Source: Streptomyces sp. PCS3-D2
GTDB lineage: Bacteria; Actinomycetota; Actinomycetes; Streptomycetales; Streptomycetaceae
Length of the DNA stretch: 64,000 bases
Direction: 5' to 3'
Assembly: GCF_000612545.2 (NCBI RefSeq)
Contig: NZ_CP097800.1
Span: forward strand, 1,054,001-1,118,000
A model generated the notes under the pieces. The model was given only the letters and a program-made list of their open reading frames with translations, was not told the origin of the DNA and did no database searches. Below are positions 10,101 to 17,536 of this stretch, in pieces. The stretch's first letter is position 1; every line of letters starts with the position of its first letter. The position numbers and the translations under genes were made by a program.

Positions 10101-10302
10101 CACGGTAGGCAGATCGCGCCGGGGCGGGCACCCCGGTGACCACCACATCTCCATGGTGGGTACCAGAGTTGGCGTATCCGCCGTTTGCGGTCGCAGCACC
10201 AGTCCGTGAGGCAGTGATCCTCGGATGAGCAGCGATGGCGACACCCCCAGGGCAGGGGCACAGGGCCGCTGACCCCGCACCGTCTCGGACACGGGGGACC
10301 AT
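7162..10302 (-). CDS. STAND-class NTPase with long C-terminal helical repeats
   Basis: 1046 residues from the ATG at 10302 (an in-frame GTG at 10374 is the alternative; the start is uncertain). A glycine/asparagine-rich patch GGYANSGTHHGDVVVTG precedes the NTPase core. That core begins RSAYREQVEKIFPWELVGREEELADL and has a P-loop APAWAGKSAL (Lys about 111) in which the first P-loop glycine is replaced by alanine. Walker B is VRLVLLVDGLDED (about 193-205), and a sensor-like IIVSGRPHPP follows. Residues about 400-1046 are antiparallel helical repeats of TPR/ARM type (e.g. ALAELAERLSRSGQVDVAEEI). STAND proteins act as signal-driven oligomeric switches, some in phage defence. No obvious effector is fused, so function is open. 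Confidence 0.85.
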   Translation of the reverse strand: MVPRVRDGAGSAALCPCPGGVAIAAHPRITASRTGAATANGGYANSGTHHGDVVVTGVPAPARSAYREQVEKIFPWELVGREEELADLSAFCTDEHGDAYTWWQAPAWAGKSALMASFALAPPPGVKVVSFFVTARWAGQSDWTAFLDAVLEQLAEAAEQPVPHVLEPSAKQRWFGRLLKDAGAACAVQGVRLVLLVDGLDEDRGVVVGADAHSIAAMLPAVVPPNVRIIVSGRPHPPVPADVPPRHPLRDARTVRRLAPSPHALLARDDLERELAHLLDDEGIGHDVLGLVAAAGGGLSEGDLAELTAVAPWKVRRVLRAAPGRTFASRTGRGDLPLLVLAHEELQQTAVASLGERELSAFRERIHQWADRYRDMRWPESTPEYLLDGYHRLLHAKGDIDRMTGLSTDPMRQDRMLTASGGDAAVIREIGTIHSCLLAQDAPDLAVMLHTAAAKDRLFWRNRRIPVQLPGLWAALGEKDRADALVGSLRPVALFGEEIAQMVAVLSKGGDSTRAEQLRQTFAAGIEDEDNPRLTAYARACLVRMAADLKDCGGLEEAVEQVRNAAVELGGFWAARALVPLAEALIEAGQISRAVQMTAQAEAACWAVRDNSVGQTSTLMLVATCWHALAYPGRAEGVWRAVARPTSGAVESTAFEARVALMEHADQVRDLANALTAGEEETRSACLNAIARRLALLHDHAAAEQIAASIPDWAQRAGAYSAVGWAALKESDPQRARRCAVLATRSLHGQTDPDRRARKLVAYAGALALAGAHSLASEPATRAEAILMLPGDPVPKAWGLQRLARVWALMDNAAECRRISDTAVGLLPALEGGHWHPRVLSALAETFAGLGLATEAEAFFTRARSLVSGTDFPFRDLALAELAERLSRSGQVDVAEEICRTVVSPAERARALALVAAGYARIAAPEQARALTDEAEALARSEESGAYGENRALAAVAVAFAALGDLDEADRLAVSLHTLPDYGVALASVAEVSGPQRARQLFAHALAHTIEFPLLLPFLARHAPEVTVHTVQRLVEDEQSDPVATP

Positions 10303-10628
10303 ACCCACGGGGCTCCGACCCCAGACCGCACCGTGCCGTCCCGGTGCAGACCGGCTCCGGCTCAGGCCCGGCACGGGCCCGGCCTTCCACGGCTCTCGGC
10401 CGCACGGGCCCCTGCCAGGCTCTTGACAGGGGCTCCGTGCTGCCCGAAGCCATACGTCGCTCCACGTCTGCAGAGCTTCGCATGCTGTCCGAACCCGTGG
10501 GCAGGTGCCGTCAGGGGCTGCCGTCAGGGGCTTTCACCCGTAACGCGGACCGGCACCTCCTCGACGGACGCATCCGGGCCGGAGGCCTGGGGACGGCAGG
10601 GCCGCATCGCTGTCAGACGGCGGTGGTC
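10303..10628. other. Intergenic region with short repeats, no supported gene
   Basis: No convincing gene. It contains an exact tandem repeat of 13 bases (gccgtcaggggct) at 10507-10532 and a third CAGGGGCT near 10429. The upstream end may encode extra N-terminal residues of the STAND NTPase if the GTG at 10374 is used. Confidence 0.5.
10507..10532. repeat. Tandem 13-bp direct repeat
   Basis: Two exact head-to-tail copies of gccgtcaggggct in the gap upstream of the STAND NTPase gene. Unknown role; could be a regulator site or slippage product. Confidence 0.7.
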
Positions 10629-10787
10629 TCACTTCGGGGCGTGCTCGCCCAGGTAGAAGAGCAGCCAGATGAACCCGGCGAACACGTGCGTGCCGAAGAT
10701 GTAGAAGAAGGCGCGCAGCGCGACGCCCTGCTCTTTCCACTTCTCCTGGTCCGCCGCAGGCTTCGCCCGGGGGTCATCGTCCGTCAT
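10629..10787 (-). CDS. Small DUF6126-like single-pass membrane protein
   Basis: 52 residues. A charged N-terminal third (MTDDDPRAKPAADQEKWKEQ) is followed by one strongly hydrophobic helix, VALRAFFYIFGTHVFAGFIW, ending LLFYLGEHAPK. The pattern, including the G-T-H-hydrophobic-FAGF-LLFYLGEH signature, matches the small Streptomyces family I recall as DUF6126; that name is from memory. Function unknown. Start ATG chosen because upstream sequence in this frame loses all character. Next upstream on the same strand is a 57-aa gene about 240 bases away. Confidence 0.65.
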   Translation of the reverse strand: MTDDDPRAKPAADQEKWKEQGVALRAFFYIFGTHVFAGFIWLLFYLGEHAPK

Positions 10788-11030
10788 CGTGTGGGTTCCT
10801 TCCTGGTGTACGGCGCCCGGAGCGGGTGCGCGGGCGCCCCGCACGGAGCAGCGGCGCCCTCCGGGCCGAAGGGGGCCGGCGGCTGTTCGGTGCGCCCACG
10901 GGCGGCCCGCACCGAGCCCGGCAGCAGCGGCACCGTCCGACCGCGCTCGCACACCGGTCCCGTCGCCGCACACCCGCGGGGATGCCGCGCCCTCAGCGCG
11001 GCACAGCACGCGCCGGTGACGCGGTCCGGT

Positions 11031-11204
11031 TCACCGGCTGCCGCCGTCCTCGGCCACGTCGTGATCGCGAGCCATGCGCAGCGCGTCCGCGAGCTCCTCC
11101 TCGGCCAGAGCCTCCTCGAAGGCATCGCCGTCCTGCTGCGCGGCCCGGAGACGAGCCCGCGCCGTGCGGACCCTCTCCTGCACGGCTTCCTCGAACCCGG
11201 CCAC
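11031..11204 (-). CDS. Small acidic helical protein of 57 aa
   Basis: Reads VAGFEEAVQERVRTARARLRA then AQQDGDAFEEALAEEELADA and ends AEDGGSR. It is an amphipathic, highly charged helix with heptad-like spacing and no hydrophobic core, typical of short coiled-coil proteins of Streptomyces. The GTG has GGGAGC immediately upstream and GGAGG further up. A dyad related to the one upstream of the PhnA-like gene lies 35-56 bases before the start (11239-11260), which argues that this is an expressed, regulated gene. Function unknown. Confidence 0.5.
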   Translation of the reverse strand: MAGFEEAVQERVRTARARLRAAQQDGDAFEEALAEEELADALRMARDHDVAEDGGSR

Positions 11205-11238
11205 GCTCCCGCCCCCACCCTCCGGATCAAGACCTTGC

Positions 11239-11260
11239 GAATTGCATAACTCTGCAAGTC
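11239..11260. promoter_or_regulatory. Imperfect dyad, probable operator upstream of the 57-aa gene
   Basis: gaattgcata-ac-tctgcaagtc: matches the perfect palindrome at 11866-11887 at 18 of 20 arm positions, and keeps TTGCA and TGCAA half-sites separated by six bases, a MarR-like geometry. It lies just upstream of the start at 11204 on the minus strand, where it could overlap the promoter. Confidence 0.6.
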
Positions 11261-11430
11261 TAGCGCCTGCCAGCCCGCCGGGAAGCCCAGGGTGGGCCTG
11301 GTCAGCAGATCCGATGGACCCGCCGACGGGCCGGCTGCCATCGGCCCCAACCGCGGCCGACCCTCCCACAGCGACCGGGGCGTCCGCCCGAGCCGCCCCG
11401 AGCCCGTGCGAGCACTCCACAGGCAAGGGG

Positions 11431-11790
11431 TCAGGCCTTCTTGACCACACTCGACTTGAGCTGCATGGCGCCGAAGCCGTCGACCCTGCAGTCGATGTCA
11501 TGGCCGTCCACCCCGTCGACCAGGCGGATGTTGCGCACCTTGGTGCCCGCCTTGATCCCCGACGGGCTGCCCTTGACCTTGAGCGCCTTGACGACCGTCA
11601 CGGCATCGCCGTCGCTCAGCACGTTCCCGACGGAGTCCCGGACCACGCGAACCCCGGAGGCGCTTGCGTCATCCGCCCCCGCCGCGGTGGGAACCCACTC
11701 GTGGGCGCACTCCGGGCAGACCATCAGAGCGTTCATCTCATAGGTGTACTCACTGGAGCACCTCGGGCACGGGGGCAGGCTCGCCGTCAT
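11431..11790 (-). CDS. PhnA-like zinc-ribbon protein
   Basis: 119 residues. N-terminal zinc ribbon with [21 protein letters not shown] (two CxxC pairs, about residues 8-29). It is followed by the PhnA domain [23 protein letters not shown], then [39 protein letters not shown], which is nearly invariant in this family. Historically called alkylphosphonate utilisation protein, but it is not required for the C-P lyase reaction; its true role is unclear. ATG at 11790 chosen because the upstream part is unrelated and AGGA lies ahead. A perfect palindrome lies 76-97 bases upstream. Confidence 0.9.
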   Translation of the reverse strand: MTASLPPCPRCSSEYTYEMNALMVCPECAHEWVPTAAGADDASASGVRVVRDSVGNVLSDGDAVTVVKALKVKGSPSGIKAGTKVRNIRLVDGVDGHDIDCRVDGFGAMQLKSSVVKKA

Positions 11791-11864
11791 CTGTTCTGTC
11801 CTAGCTCGGTGCGAACGCACGCGGGCCCCTGGAGGCGCCGGCGCGATGGGCGGATCAGGATATC

Positions 11865-11888
11865 CGAATTGCAGACTTCTGCAATTCG
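11865..11888. promoter_or_regulatory. Perfect 24-bp palindrome, probable operator of the PhnA-like gene
   Basis: Two perfect 11-base arms (left arm cgaattgcaga) around a central ct. It holds TTGCA-N6-TGCAA half-sites as used by MarR-type regulators. AT-rich in a GC-rich setting and repeated, in weaker form, upstream of the neighbouring 57-aa gene. The regulator is not encoded next to it. Confidence 0.7.
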
Positions 11889-11950
11889 CCACATCCAGAG
11901 CGGCTCGGGGCGTCCGACCGGTTCATCGGAGGCCTGCCGGACCCCGCAGC

Positions 11951-12658
11951 TCATCCGGCGGAGCTGTCCCCCCAGGCCCGCATGCCCCTGGCCCGGGCGG
12001 CCCTGGATCCCGTCCCGGAAGCGAAGAGGTCGAGGACTTCCAGAGCGAGGTCCGGCCGGGCGGCTGAGGCCAGTACCCCTCCACCGAAGGTCGATGTGAT
12101 GCTGGTGTCACCGGGCAGCGGTCCGGCGATGACGACGTCCGGCAGGTCCATCAGCTCGCTGAGCTGCTGAAACGCCAGGTCGGCCCGGCCCGAGGACAGC
12201 AGGCTGCCGACGGGCACGCCCGGAGGTGCCTGGACGAACCGGCCTGCGAGCGTGTCGGCGAGACCCAGCCGGCCGATCAGAGCGATCAGGGCCGTCCCAC
12301 TGGGACCGGTGGAGTAGGCGATCTTCTTCGCGGACCGCAGAACGGCCCGCAGGTCGGATTCCGAGTCGAGCTCCGGAACGGGTGAGCCCTCCGGCACGGC
12401 GGCGACGACCTGGGAGATCCACAGCGGTCGCGCCGTGCCGGCCAGGAGGTACCCCTCCTTCTCCAGCACGGCCAGCGCTCCGTCGGCGAGCACGAGCAGA
12501 TCGGCCTCGGCGCCCTCGCGCACCCGCCGTGCGATCTCGACCCCGCCGGCGGCCTCGAAGCACACGGGAAGCCCGTGCACGAGCCGGATGTGCTCGGTCA
12601 GCTCGGCCAGCAGCGGCCGCGTCGCCATCGAGGACAGCCCGGAGATCACTCCGTTCAC
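11951..12658 (-). CDS. ModA-like substrate-binding protein without signal peptide
   Basis: 235 residues of the periplasmic-binding-protein type II fold: VISGLSSMATRPLLAELTEHI at the start, then GGVEIARRVREGAEADLLVLADGAL, and a hinge region SAKKIAYSTGPSGTALIALIGRLGL, as in molybdate-binding-like proteins. It lacks any signal peptide or lipobox, so it should act in the cytoplasm, perhaps as a ligand sensor or scavenger. GTG start with GGGAGG four bases before it. It is divergent from the IclR regulator with only 75 bases between the starts, which ties it to the aromatic operon. No ABC permease or ATPase partner is near. Confidence 0.8.
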   Translation of the reverse strand: MNGVISGLSSMATRPLLAELTEHIRLVHGLPVCFEAAGGVEIARRVREGAEADLLVLADGALAVLEKEGYLLAGTARPLWISQVVAAVPEGSPVPELDSESDLRAVLRSAKKIAYSTGPSGTALIALIGRLGLADTLAGRFVQAPPGVPVGSLLSSGRADLAFQQLSELMDLPDVVIAGPLPGDTSITSTFGGGVLASAARPDLALEVLDLFASGTGSRAARARGMRAWGDSSAG

Positions 12659-12733
12659 GTCACCTCCCTGTGTCCGGCAGATGGTACGGCGCTCGGCGCG
12701 GGCCGCTCAACGCCGGTTTGCGAGACTGACCGC

Positions 12734-13501
12734 GTGAGCGCACCCCGGAGCACAGCAGCTGGCAAAGTCCTCGACGTCCTCGCGGCCTTCGACCGCGAGC
12801 ACCCGTCGCAGACCCTGTCGGAGATCGCCCAGCGCACCGGCCTGGCCCTGAGCACGGCGCACCGGGTGGTCGCCGAGCTCGCGGGGTGGGGGGCGCTGGA
12901 GCGCGGGGAGGACGGCTCCTGGCACGTCGGGCTAAGGCTGTGGGAGATCGCCTCGGGATGCCCGCGCACCCAGATCCTGCGCGATGTGGCGCTGCCGTTC
13001 ATGCAGGACCTCTACGAGGCGACGCACGAGAACGTCCAACTCGCGGTACGTGAGGGCACGGAGCTCGTCTTCATCGAGCGGATCGCCGGGCACCGCTCGG
13101 TGGAGCTGCTGACCATGGTGGGAACCCGTTTCCCGATCGGCTCCACCGGGATGGGGCGGGTGCTGCTGGCCCATGCGCCGCCGGACATCCAGGAGGAGGT
13201 CCTCGCAGCGCCGCTGCGGGCCTGGACCCCGCACACCGTCACCGACCCGAAGACGCTGCGGGCGCAGTTGGACCGCATCCGCCGCGAACAGGTCTTCGTC
13301 AGCGACCGGCAGCTCTCGCAGAGCACGGTCGCGGTGGCCGCTCCCGTACGGATCGGCCGCAACGGGCCGGTCTCCGCCACGTTGGGAATCGTGTTCACGG
13401 CCCGCGGAGCGAGCCGCGCGCGGGGACTGCGGGACCCGCTCCTGCGGGCCGCGTACGCGATCTCCGACGAACTGGGCCGGCGTACCCGCCGCTCTGCCTG
13501 A
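12734..13501 (+). CDS. IclR-family transcriptional regulator of the pobA-lig operon
   Basis: 255 residues. N-terminal winged helix-turn-helix (SAPRSTAAGKVLDVLAAFD, then LSEIAQRTGLALSTAHRVVAEL) and a C-terminal IclR effector domain (VGTRFPIGSTGMGRVLLAH, then SQSTVAVAAPVRI and ATLGIVF). Family members such as PobR and PcaU control 4-hydroxybenzoate and protocatechuate genes by binding the aromatic ligand. Position immediately upstream of pobA on the same strand, 104 bases apart, and divergent from a ModA-like gene supports control of both. Effector identity is inferred from context. Confidence 0.9.
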   Translation: MSAPRSTAAGKVLDVLAAFDREHPSQTLSEIAQRTGLALSTAHRVVAELAGWGALERGEDGSWHVGLRLWEIASGCPRTQILRDVALPFMQDLYEATHENVQLAVREGTELVFIERIAGHRSVELLTMVGTRFPIGSTGMGRVLLAHAPPDIQEEVLAAPLRAWTPHTVTDPKTLRAQLDRIRREQVFVSDRQLSQSTVAVAAPVRIGRNGPVSATLGIVFTARGASRARGLRDPLLRAAYAISDELGRRTRRSA

Positions 13502-13605
13502 TGTCCCCGCGCGCTTCCGCCTGACGGAAAGGCCGGAGACGGACCGACGCCCCGGGTGTCACCGTTCGACGTGTTCGCAAGGATCACAGTCGCTCAGGAG
13601 ATGTC

Positions 13606-14817
13606 ATGGCCGACGCCGTCGTCGATACCGTTGCCTCGGTTCCCGTCGCAGTCATCGGCGCCGGCCCGGCCGGCCTGATGCTGGCGCACCGGCTGGGCCG
13701 CGCCGGAGTCGACACGATCGTGGTCGACACCCGTACCCGGCGCGAGATCGAGGCGACTCAGCGGGCCGGGATCCTGGAGGCCGATGCGGCCCGGGACCTC
13801 GTGGAGACAGGCGTCTGCGACCGGATCCTGCGCGAGGGACGCGAACACGAAGGCATCGAGGTGCGGTTCGGCGGCCGGGCGCACCGGATCGACTTCAAGG
13901 CGCTGGTCGGCGAGTCCGTCTGGCTCTACCCGCAGACCGACGTGTTCATCGACCTGGCCGACGCACGGCAACGCGACGGCGGCACGGTCCACTTCGGTGT
14001 CTCCGACACCGAGGCGCTCGACATCACGACCACCGCTCCGCGCGTCCGGTACACCGCCGCCGACGGCTCCCGGCACGAGATCCGTGCGCGGTACGTGGTC
14101 GGCGCGGACGGATCGCGCAGCATGTGCCGCGACCTCGTGCCCGCAGACCGGCGGGTGCGGTACGGCAAGGAGTACCCCTTCGCCTGGTTCGGCATCATGG
14201 CCCAGGCGCCGGCGAGCGCGCCGGAGCTCGTCTACGCCCACTCCGAGCACGGCTTCGCACTGATCAGCCAGCGGACCGAGACCGTGCAGCGGATGTACTT
14301 CCAGTGCTCGCCCGACGAATCCGTCGACGCCTGGCCGCAGGACCGTATCTGGGAGACGCTCCAGGCCCGAGTGGCCGGCGAGGACGGTTTCCGGCTCAAG
14401 GAGGGGCCGGTCCTGGAGAAGACGGTACTGCGGTTCCGCTCGTTCGTGCAGGAGCCGATGCGCTGGGGGTCCATGGCGCTCGCCGGTGATGCCGCCCACA
14501 CCGTGCCGCCGACCGGCGCCCGCGGGCTCAACCTCGCGCTGCACGACGTCAAGGTGCTGGCGGAGGTGCTCCTGCGGGCGCTCGGACCGGCGGGCGCGGG
14601 CGCGCTCGACGCCTACCAGCCCCGTGCGCTGCAACGGCTGTGGCGGGCGCAGAACTTCTCCTCCTGGATGACCCGGCTGCTGCACACCCCGCCGGGCGGC
14701 TCGGGGTTCGACCTGCGGCGCCAGTCGGGCGAGTTGGACAACGTGCTGGGCACCCGCGCCGGCCGCACCTATCTCGCCGAGCAGTACACCGGCTGGCCCG
14801 TCCGTTCCCGCGGCTGA
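13606..14817 (+). CDS. pobA: 4-hydroxybenzoate 3-monooxygenase
   Basis: 403 residues. FAD- and NAD(P)H-dependent aromatic hydroxylase converting 4-hydroxybenzoate to protocatechuate in the cytoplasm. Visible motifs: VIGAGPAGLMLAHRLGRAGV (Rossmann GxGxxG), YVVGADGSRSMCR (DG motif) and LAGDAAHTVPPTGARGLNLA (GD motif). The C-terminal RALQRLWRAQNFSSWMTRLLH is characteristic of PobA rather than other flavin hydroxylases. Length is close to the usual 394. SD CAGGAG sits before the ATG at 13606. First gene of a tight six-gene operon; it supplies the ring-cleavage substrate for the LigAB enzyme. Confidence 0.95.
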   Translation: MADAVVDTVASVPVAVIGAGPAGLMLAHRLGRAGVDTIVVDTRTRREIEATQRAGILEADAARDLVETGVCDRILREGREHEGIEVRFGGRAHRIDFKALVGESVWLYPQTDVFIDLADARQRDGGTVHFGVSDTEALDITTTAPRVRYTAADGSRHEIRARYVVGADGSRSMCRDLVPADRRVRYGKEYPFAWFGIMAQAPASAPELVYAHSEHGFALISQRTETVQRMYFQCSPDESVDAWPQDRIWETLQARVAGEDGFRLKEGPVLEKTVLRFRSFVQEPMRWGSMALAGDAAHTVPPTGARGLNLALHDVKVLAEVLLRALGPAGAGALDAYQPRALQRLWRAQNFSSWMTRLLHTPPGGSGFDLRRQSGELDNVLGTRAGRTYLAEQYTGWPVRSRG

Positions 14818-14840
14818 CACCGACGACCCCAGGAGACCTG

Positions 14841-15866
14841 ATGATCATCGACTGCCACGGCCACTTCACCACGGCTCCGCCCCCGTTGGCACGGTGGCGG
14901 GACCGGCAGGTGGCGGCGGTCGGCTCCCCCTCGGACGCGCCGGACCCCGACGACCTGCTCATCACCGACGAGAACCTGCGGGAGGCGATCGAGGGCCATC
15001 AGCTGCGCCTCATGAATGAGCGCGGCATCGACCTGACCGTCTTCTCCCCGCGGGCCAGCTTCATGGCCCACCACATCGGCGACTTCCAGGTCTCCTCGGC
15101 GTGGGCACGGATCTGCAACGACCTCGTCCACCGCGTGAGCACGCTCTATCCCGACCGCTTCGCGATGGGAGCGATGCTGCCGCAGTCCCCCGGAGCCGCC
15201 CCGTCGACCTGCCTGCCCGAGCTGCGCCGCGCGGTGGAGGAGCTCGGCGCGGTGACCGTCAACCTCAACCCGGATCCGTCGGGCGGCAAGTGGACCGCAC
15301 CGCCCCTGACGGACCGCAGCTGGTACCCGCTCTACGAGGCGATGGCCGAGTACGACATCCCCGCGATGATCCACGTCAGCACCTCGTGCAATCCCGCCTT
15401 CCACACCACCGGCGCGCACTACCTGAACGCGGACACCACGGCGTTCATGCAGCTTGTCCAGGGCGACCTGTTCGCCGACTTCCCGACCCTCCGGTTCGTC
15501 ATCCCGCACGGCGGCGGAGCCGTCCCGTACCACTGGGGGCGGTTCCGCGGCCTGGCGTCGGCGCTCGGCAGACCTGATCCGGAGGCGCTGTTCGACAACG
15601 TCTTCTTCGACACCTGCGTCTACCACCAGCCCGGCATCGACCTGCTGACCAGGGTGGTCCACAGCCGGTCCGTCCTCTTCGCGAGCGAAATGATCGGCGC
15701 GGTACGCGACATCGACCCGCGCACCGGTCACCACTTCGACGACACCAAGCGGTACGTCGACGCCACCCCGTACCTCTCGGACGAGGAACGCGCGGCCGTC
15801 TACTGCGGCAATGCCCTGCGCGTCCACCCCCGCCTCGCCGCCCGCCTCGCCGCGGCCGAACGCTGA
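14841..15866 (+). CDS. ligJ: 4-oxalomesaconate hydratase, amidohydrolase-type
   Basis: 341 residues. Amidohydrolase-superfamily hydratase of the protocatechuate 4,5-cleavage pathway, converting 4-oxalomesaconate to 4-carboxy-4-hydroxy-2-oxoadipate. It begins MIIDCHGHFTTAPPPLARWR (metal-binding HxH) and keeps long stretches typical of LigJ: DLTVFSPRASFMAHHIGDF, AVTVNLNPDPSGGKWTAPPL, MIHVSTSCNPAFHTTGAHYL and IPHGGGAVPYHWGRFRGLA. AGGAGA precedes the ATG. It lies 23 bases after pobA and 34 before ligK. LigJ is distinct from the unrelated GalB hydratase. Confidence 0.94.
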   Translation: MIIDCHGHFTTAPPPLARWRDRQVAAVGSPSDAPDPDDLLITDENLREAIEGHQLRLMNERGIDLTVFSPRASFMAHHIGDFQVSSAWARICNDLVHRVSTLYPDRFAMGAMLPQSPGAAPSTCLPELRRAVEELGAVTVNLNPDPSGGKWTAPPLTDRSWYPLYEAMAEYDIPAMIHVSTSCNPAFHTTGAHYLNADTTAFMQLVQGDLFADFPTLRFVIPHGGGAVPYHWGRFRGLASALGRPDPEALFDNVFFDTCVYHQPGIDLLTRVVHSRSVLFASEMIGAVRDIDPRTGHHFDDTKRYVDATPYLSDEERAAVYCGNALRVHPRLAARLAAAER

Positions 15867-15900
15867 CCCCCGCGACCGTCGACCCCCAGGAGGAGCACCC

Positions 15901-16590
15901 ATGCAACACACCGAGACCGGCGTCGTCCACACGAAGATCGACCGGGCCGGTCCGGAGACGGTCGCCGCCCTGTCCGTGTTCGGCGTCGCGACCCTCCATG
16001 AGGCGATGGGCCGGGTCGGCCTGATGCGCCCCTACCTGCGCCCGGTCTACCCGACGGCCCGGATGTGCGGCACGGCCGTGACCGTGCTGCTCCAGCCCGG
16101 CGACAACTGGATGCTGCACGTCGCCGCCGAGCAGGTCCAGGACGGGGACGTGGTGGTGGCCGCCTGCACCGCCGAGAGCGAGGACGGCTTCTTCGGCGAG
16201 CTGCTCGCCACCTCCTTCCGCGCACGCGGCTGCCGGGGGCTGGTCATCGACGGCGGCGTACGGGACACGGCCGACCTGGAGGACATGGACTTCCCCGTCT
16301 TCTCCCGGGCCGTCCACGCCAAGGGCACGGTCAAGGCCACCCTCGGCTCGGTCAACGTCCCGGTCGTCTGCGCCAACGCCCTCGTCCGGCCCGGCGATGT
16401 CGTCGCGGCCGACCGCGACGGTGTGGTGGTGGTGCCGCGCGAGCGAGCCGCCGCGGTCGCCGAGGCGGCGGCGCGGCGGGAGGCCGACGAGGAGACCAAG
16501 CGCGCCCAGTTCCGCAAGGGCGCGCTCGGCCTGGACGTGTACGGCATGCGCGGCCCGCTGGCCGAGCTCGGGCTGCGCTACGAGGACTGA
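15901..16590 (+). CDS. ligK: 4-carboxy-4-hydroxy-2-oxoadipate aldolase / oxaloacetate decarboxylase
   Basis: 229 residues of the RraA-like class II aldolase fold. It splits 4-carboxy-4-hydroxy-2-oxoadipate to pyruvate and oxaloacetate, the last step before central metabolism, and can decarboxylate oxaloacetate. Motifs seen: GVATLHEAMGRVGLM, the GELLATSFRARGCRGLVIDGGVRD metal-site region, and GDVVAADRDGVVVVPRERA. AGGAGGAG lies before the ATG. Its stop overlaps the start of ligI (ATGA), suggesting coupled translation. Confidence 0.93.
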   Translation: MQHTETGVVHTKIDRAGPETVAALSVFGVATLHEAMGRVGLMRPYLRPVYPTARMCGTAVTVLLQPGDNWMLHVAAEQVQDGDVVVAACTAESEDGFFGELLATSFRARGCRGLVIDGGVRDTADLEDMDFPVFSRAVHAKGTVKATLGSVNVPVVCANALVRPGDVVAADRDGVVVVPRERAAAVAEAAARREADEETKRAQFRKGALGLDVYGMRGPLAELGLRYED

Positions 16591-17513
16591 TGATGACGCC
16601 GAGCTTCGAGAAGACCCCCGGATGGCTCGACTGGTGCGCCGATCCGAGCCGTCCCCGCTTCCGGCTGCCCGAGGGTGCCGTCGACGCGCACTGCCACGTC
16701 TTCGGGCCGGGCGCCGAGTTCCCGTATGCGCCCGAGCGGAAGTACACCCCGTGCGACGCGTCGAAGGACCGGCTCTTCGCGCTCCGCGACCACCTCGGCT
16801 TCGCCCGGAGCGTCGTGGTCCAGGCGACCTGCCACGGCGCCGACAACCGGGCGATGGTCGACGCGCTGCGGGCTTCGGGGGGAACGGCCCGGGGAGTGGC
16901 GACGGTGCGGCCCGACGTCGGCGACGAGGAGCTGCGCGAGCTGCACGAGGCGGGGACGCGCGGCGTGCGGTTCAACTTCGTCAAGCGGCTCGTCGACGCG
17001 GCGCCGCGGCAGGACCTCATGGACCTCGTCGGACGGATCGCACCGTACGGGTGGCACGTCGTCGTCTACTTCGAGGCCGCCGACCTCGCCGGCCTGCGCG
17101 ACTTCTTCCTGTCCGTACCGGTGCCGCTGGTCATCGACCACATGGGCCGGCCCGACGTCTCCCAGGACCCGGACGGCCCCGAGTTCGAGGCGTTCCTCGA
17201 CTTCATGCGGGCCCGGCCCGACATCTGGTGCAAGGTCACCTGCCCGGAGCGGCTCACGGTGAGCGGCCCGCCGGCCCTCGACGGCGAGCCCGAGGCGTAC
17301 CGCGACGTCGTCCCGTTCGCCCGGCGCGTGGTCGGGGAGTTCCCCGACCGGGTGTTGTGGGGCACGGACTGGCCGCACCCGAACCTCGTCTCCCACATGC
17401 CCGACGACGGTCTGCTCGTCGACTTCATCCCGCACATCGCACCGACGCCGGACCTGCAGTGGAGGCTCCTCGTCGACAACCCGATGCGCCTGTACTGGCC
17501 GGACGCCGGCTGA
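16590..17513 (+). CDS. ligI: 2-pyrone-4,6-dicarboxylate lactonase
   Basis: 307 residues. Metal-independent amidohydrolase-superfamily lactonase opening 2-pyrone-4,6-dicarboxylate to 4-oxalomesaconate. Family marks: GAVDAHCHVFGPGAEFPYAPERKYTPCDA, SVVVQATCHGADNRAMVDAL, GVRFNFVKRLVD, PLVIDHMGRPD and the terminal GTDWPHPNLVSHMPDDG with DNPMRLYWP. Starts within the ligK stop codon (ATGA overlap); a second ATG follows at once, so the first or second methionine may be used. Gap to ligAB is 23 bases with GGAGG. Confidence 0.94.
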   Translation: MMTPSFEKTPGWLDWCADPSRPRFRLPEGAVDAHCHVFGPGAEFPYAPERKYTPCDASKDRLFALRDHLGFARSVVVQATCHGADNRAMVDALRASGGTARGVATVRPDVGDEELRELHEAGTRGVRFNFVKRLVDAAPRQDLMDLVGRIAPYGWHVVVYFEAADLAGLRDFFLSVPVPLVIDHMGRPDVSQDPDGPEFEAFLDFMRARPDIWCKVTCPERLTVSGPPALDGEPEAYRDVVPFARRVVGEFPDRVLWGTDWPHPNLVSHMPDDGLLVDFIPHIAPTPDLQWRLLVDNPMRLYWPDAG

Positions 17514-17536
17514 TTCGCCCACGGCCGGAGGCCGCC

